Source of the DNA: CAZKTF01 sp964555565
GTDB lineage: Bacteria; Planctomycetota; JAJSAM01; JAKLKS01
Assembly (NCBI GenBank): GCA_964555565.1
Contig: CAZKTF010000181.1
Coordinates: 1-7,448 of the forward strand
Direction of reading: 5' to 3'
DNA: 7,448 nucleotides
Shown here: positions 5,952 to 7,448 of the stretch, in pieces
Numbering within the stretch: position 1 is the first letter of the stretch
Layout: each line of letters starts with the position of its first letter
Translations under genes and position numbers: made by a program
The notes under the pieces: generated by a model
What the model was told of the DNA's origin: nothing
Database searches by the model: none
Seen by the model: only the letters and a program-made list of their open reading frames with translations

Positions 5952-5962
5952 TTGGGGAGCCA
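5952..5962 (+). repeat. Direct repeat of tRNA-Asn 3' end
   Basis: TTGGGGAGCCA here is identical to tRNA positions 265-275, in the same orientation. GGTTCG, the T-loop entry word of the tRNA (251-256), also recurs just upstream at 5932-5937, but with 14 instead of 8 bases between the two blocks. Such a copy is what an attachment site or a tRNA-gene remnant would leave. Eleven matching bases are suggestive rather than decisive. Confidence 0.35.
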
Positions 5963-6026
5963 GCACCGGGCGGCCGCCGTCGGGTTAACGCAGACGCCCT
6001 TCGTGCCGCTCGCGCGCGAACGCCCG

Positions 6027-6293
6027 ATGTCGCGACCCGTGGCCCTCTTCCGCGTGTATCTCATCGTGCTACTTTCCATCGCGTGCGCGAGAGAGTCCCC
6101 GGGTCGCGCTGACTTGGCCGATCGGGGCCGAATCCCGCTCTCAAACTCTCACGCTCTCGCGAGAGAGCAGCGCGACGGGTCAACGGTCGGACACGGCAAT
6201 GCGGACACCACCGGTCAACTTTGTCGGCCGATCGAGGCGCCTCGTCCGCCCCCGCCCTCTTACTTGGGAAGCTCCAGCCTCACCTGCTCGTAA
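6027..6293 (+). CDS. Possible small lipoprotein, 88 aa
   Basis: From ATG 6027 the product opens with a positively charged residue, then FRVYLIVLLSIAC, a hydrophobic stretch followed by Cys20, which could be a lipoprotein signal ending at LSIA|C. The -3 residue is Ser where Leu is usual. The rest is polar, with a proline run (PRPPPPS) near the end. There is no visible Shine-Dalgarno, and the last 34 bases overlap the convergent nuclease-like gene. No family recognised. Chance in GC-rich DNA is at least as likely. Confidence 0.2.
   Translation: MSRPVALFRVYLIVLLSIACARESPGRADLADRGRIPLSNSHALAREQRDGSTVGHGNADTTGQLCRPIEAPRPPPPSYLGSSSLTCS
6138..6168 (-). terminator. CTCTC repeats and hairpin downstream of nuclease-like gene
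   Basis: CTCTC starts at 6138, 6146 and 6154, exactly 8 bases apart. The last copy forms the 12-base palindrome CTCTCGCGAGAG (6154-6165), or a 6-bp stem GCTCTC/GAGAGC (6153-6158 with 6163-6168). It lies about 92 bases past the TAA of the minus-strand nuclease-like gene, so it could serve as its 3'-end hairpin. No U-run follows. A binding site is an equal possibility. Confidence 0.25.
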
Positions 6294-7354
6294 CGCGCGC
6301 GGAGCAACGAGACGAGGCTCTTTCCCTGCGCCACATCATGTAGGTCCTGTTCCGTGAGGACGACAACGACCACTCCTCGGTCGTGGAAGAGATTTCGTTG
6401 TTCCCGGGCGGCGAACTTGTCTGTCTTGGAACCCGAGATGCCCCGGCGGGAGAAGAGGATCCCGAACTTCGACTTGGTGGAATCGAGGATCCGGCTGAAC
6501 TTCGCGAATGACTCGAAGGAGACGGGCTTCTTCCAGTCCTTGGCCTCGCAGACAATGACGCGTCCGAGTTCCTCCCGGAAATCGACTGAGGGCCCCTCCA
6601 TGGAGCAGATGAGGTCGTACTCCGTCGTGTCGCTCGGTTTCCGCATTTGCACGCGCACTCCGGGGAGGCACCCAAGAAGGTACGCGCCTACCCTTTCCAG
6701 ATTGCGGCCGTCACCCGAGCCGAGCCTCCGAAGCAGGTACTCCACGAAGGAGCCGTTGCAGCGGTAGTGGGTCAACTCCGCAGCCGTCGGGATCTCGGTC
6801 ATCCAGTCCTGGTCGAGATGCTGGAGGATCCACTCGGCGTGGCGCGATGCATCGCGATCGGTCTGCGCCACCTCCCATGCACGTCGCCCGTAGTCCTGAA
6901 CCTGCCGATCGGTCAACCCGTGATGCCAGACGGCGCGGAAGTAGGTCCCCGTCCTCTCTGGATCAACCCGCCCCATCCCCCCAACAGCGTCCTCGCAGAG
7001 AGTGAGCATCAGGTACCGCTTGCCATGGCACGGGAAGTTCAGAACGTAGTAAAGGTCACTCGACCAGACCAGCGGCATCCCAGCCATGGCCCGACTCGCC
7101 TTGGAAGATCTCCGGAGGATGTGCCGGTGCAGCGCGTCGTTTACGTCCAGTGCCTCGTGGAACCGCTCCTGATTGCGATAGTGCAGGCCTAGAAGCTCCC
7201 AAACACGTTGCGCATCACCTGCAACCGCGATCTGCTTCGGCGAGAATCGCCTAGGGAGCTTCTTGAGCAGGACGGCCGACCCATCGCGCTGGGAGAGGAT
7301 CTCCGAGAGCTCGGGGCCCAGGAGCTTGCGCAAATGGGTCTCGACATCGTCCAT
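6260..7354 (-). CDS. TPR plus PD-(D/E)XK (Mrr-like) nuclease-family protein
   Basis: From ATG 7354 the product is 364 aa. Residues 52-81 (VWELLGLHYRNQERFHEALDVNDAL...) resemble a tetratricopeptide helix pair. The middle holds GKRYLMLTLCEDA (111-123) and TGTYFRAVWHHGLT. The C-terminal domain (about 225-350) has GVRVQMRKPSDTTEYDLICS with Asp247 and VIVCEAKDWKKP with Glu270 and Lys272, the PD-(D/E)XK catalytic pattern, then KFGILFSRRGISG and GVVVVVL. I recognise it as a family often labelled restriction endonuclease-like, in which the Mrr-type domain follows TPR-like helices; its target and role are unproven, with defence likely. GGTGA five bases before ATG 7354 supports this start, but a GTG at 7405 is in frame and the frame stays open to the window edge, so the N-terminus could be longer. 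Ends TAA at 6262-6260. Confidence 0.82.
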   Translation of the reverse strand: MDDVETHLRKLLGPELSEILSQRDGSAVLLKKLPRRFSPKQIAVAGDAQRVWELLGLHYRNQERFHEALDVNDALHRHILRRSSKASRAMAGMPLVWSSDLYYVLNFPCHGKRYLMLTLCEDAVGGMGRVDPERTGTYFRAVWHHGLTDRQVQDYGRRAWEVAQTDRDASRHAEWILQHLDQDWMTEIPTAAELTHYRCNGSFVEYLLRRLGSGDGRNLERVGAYLLGCLPGVRVQMRKPSDTTEYDLICSMEGPSVDFREELGRVIVCEAKDWKKPVSFESFAKFSRILDSTKSKFGILFSRRGISGSKTDKFAAREQRNLFHDRGVVVVVLTEQDLHDVAQGKSLVSLLRARYEQVRLELPK

Positions 7355-7382
7355 TCTTGTCACCAGGTGGGAGTGCCCGAAC

Positions 7383-7448
7383 TCATGGTTCCTTGTAGTG
7401 GTCACGATAATCTTGCCGCTTCGGGTCGCGGGAGAGGCTTGCCGCCTC
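7383..7448 (-). CDS. Possible C-terminal end of an upstream gene (5' partial)
   Basis: In the frame starting at 7448 the minus strand is open and ends with ...SRDPKRQDYRDHYKEP and TGA at 7385-7383, which is 28 bases before the preferred nuclease start. The charged ending looks like a real C-terminus and would place a minus-strand gene just upstream in the same unit. Only 21 codons are visible and about a third end in A or T, so this is weak. It competes with the possibility that the nuclease-like frame runs on past 7405. Confidence 0.25.
   Translation of the reverse strand, partial: EAASLSRDPKRQDYRDHYKEP

Larger units (their letters stand above)
5638..6259. other. 622-base interval without a confident gene
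   Basis: This lies between the starts of the Panacea operon and the end of the nuclease-like gene, both on the minus strand. It should therefore hold the terminator of the latter and the promoter of the former. Contents are the inverted repeats at 5662-5692, palindrome GACGGCCGTC (5722-5731), an 11-bp copy of the tRNA-Asn 3' end (5952-5962), a near-copy of an earlier intergenic repeat (5985-5999), phased CTCTC words with a palindrome (6138-6168), paired GGCCGATCG (6116-6124, 6226-6234) and paired GGTCAAC (6178-6184, 6213-6219). The only ORF worth noting is 6027-6293 on the plus strand. Confidence 0.5.

Noticed and set aside
5715..6079. Minus-strand frames of 83 and 91 codons upstream of the Panacea gene as its toxin
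   Set aside because: No domain, no ribosome site and composition like non-coding DNA.

Overview
The window is GC-rich bacterial chromosome. The left-most 201 bases are about 77% GC with about 92% GC at third codon positions. Most genes to the right are clearly less biased. Composition, codon use and the protein families suggest a high-GC soil-type bacterium, with Myxococcota as my best guess; this is inference, not proof.

Layout. (1) 1-201 (+): C-terminal end of a family-4-type glycosyltransferase whose TGA shares one base with the next gene. (2) 201-275 (+): a divergent tRNA-Asn(GTT), followed by a T-tract and a terminator-like hairpin. (3) 276-637: gene-free DNA with short repeats and hairpins. 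(4) 5637-638, all on the minus strand and read right to left: a Panacea/SocA-domain antitoxin-like protein (5637-5095), a gap of 106 bases with a doubtful 35-codon ORF, a 103-aa protein matching only the N-terminal part of DUF3050 (4988-4677), a 781-aa glycosyltransferase fused to a helical C-terminal domain (4680-2335), a GH130 mannoside phosphorylase/mannosidase (2338-857), a previously easy-to-miss 63-aa ORF (860-669), and a 12-bp stem-loop starting at the base after its stop. Three successive junctions are 4-base overlaps (ATGA, ATGA, GTGA), so the last four genes look translationally coupled. (5) 5638-6259: no confident gene; operator-like inverted repeats, phased CTCTC repeats and an 11-bp copy of the tRNA-Asn 3' end. 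(6) 7354-6260 (-): a TPR plus PD-(D/E)XK nuclease-like protein, possibly preceded at the window edge by the last codons of another gene.

How it may work. No signal peptides are seen in the operon proteins, so the glycosyltransferase and the GH130 enzyme probably act in the cytoplasm on the same glycan, one building it and the other trimming or phosphorolysing it. GH130 enzymes act on beta-mannosides, so a beta-mannose-containing oligosaccharide or glycoconjugate is the leading idea. The truncated DUF3050 protein and the 63-aa protein are locked into the same unit by overlaps and may be accessory factors. The Panacea protein has no recognisable toxin beside it.

The tRNA gene, the composition change just after it, and the direct repeat of its 3' end near 5952 raise the possibility that 276-5962 is an acquired segment, though no integrase is present. 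Most novel points: the small coupled ORF with its terminal hairpin, the truncated DUF3050 gene kept in frame with the operon, and the orphan Panacea gene.
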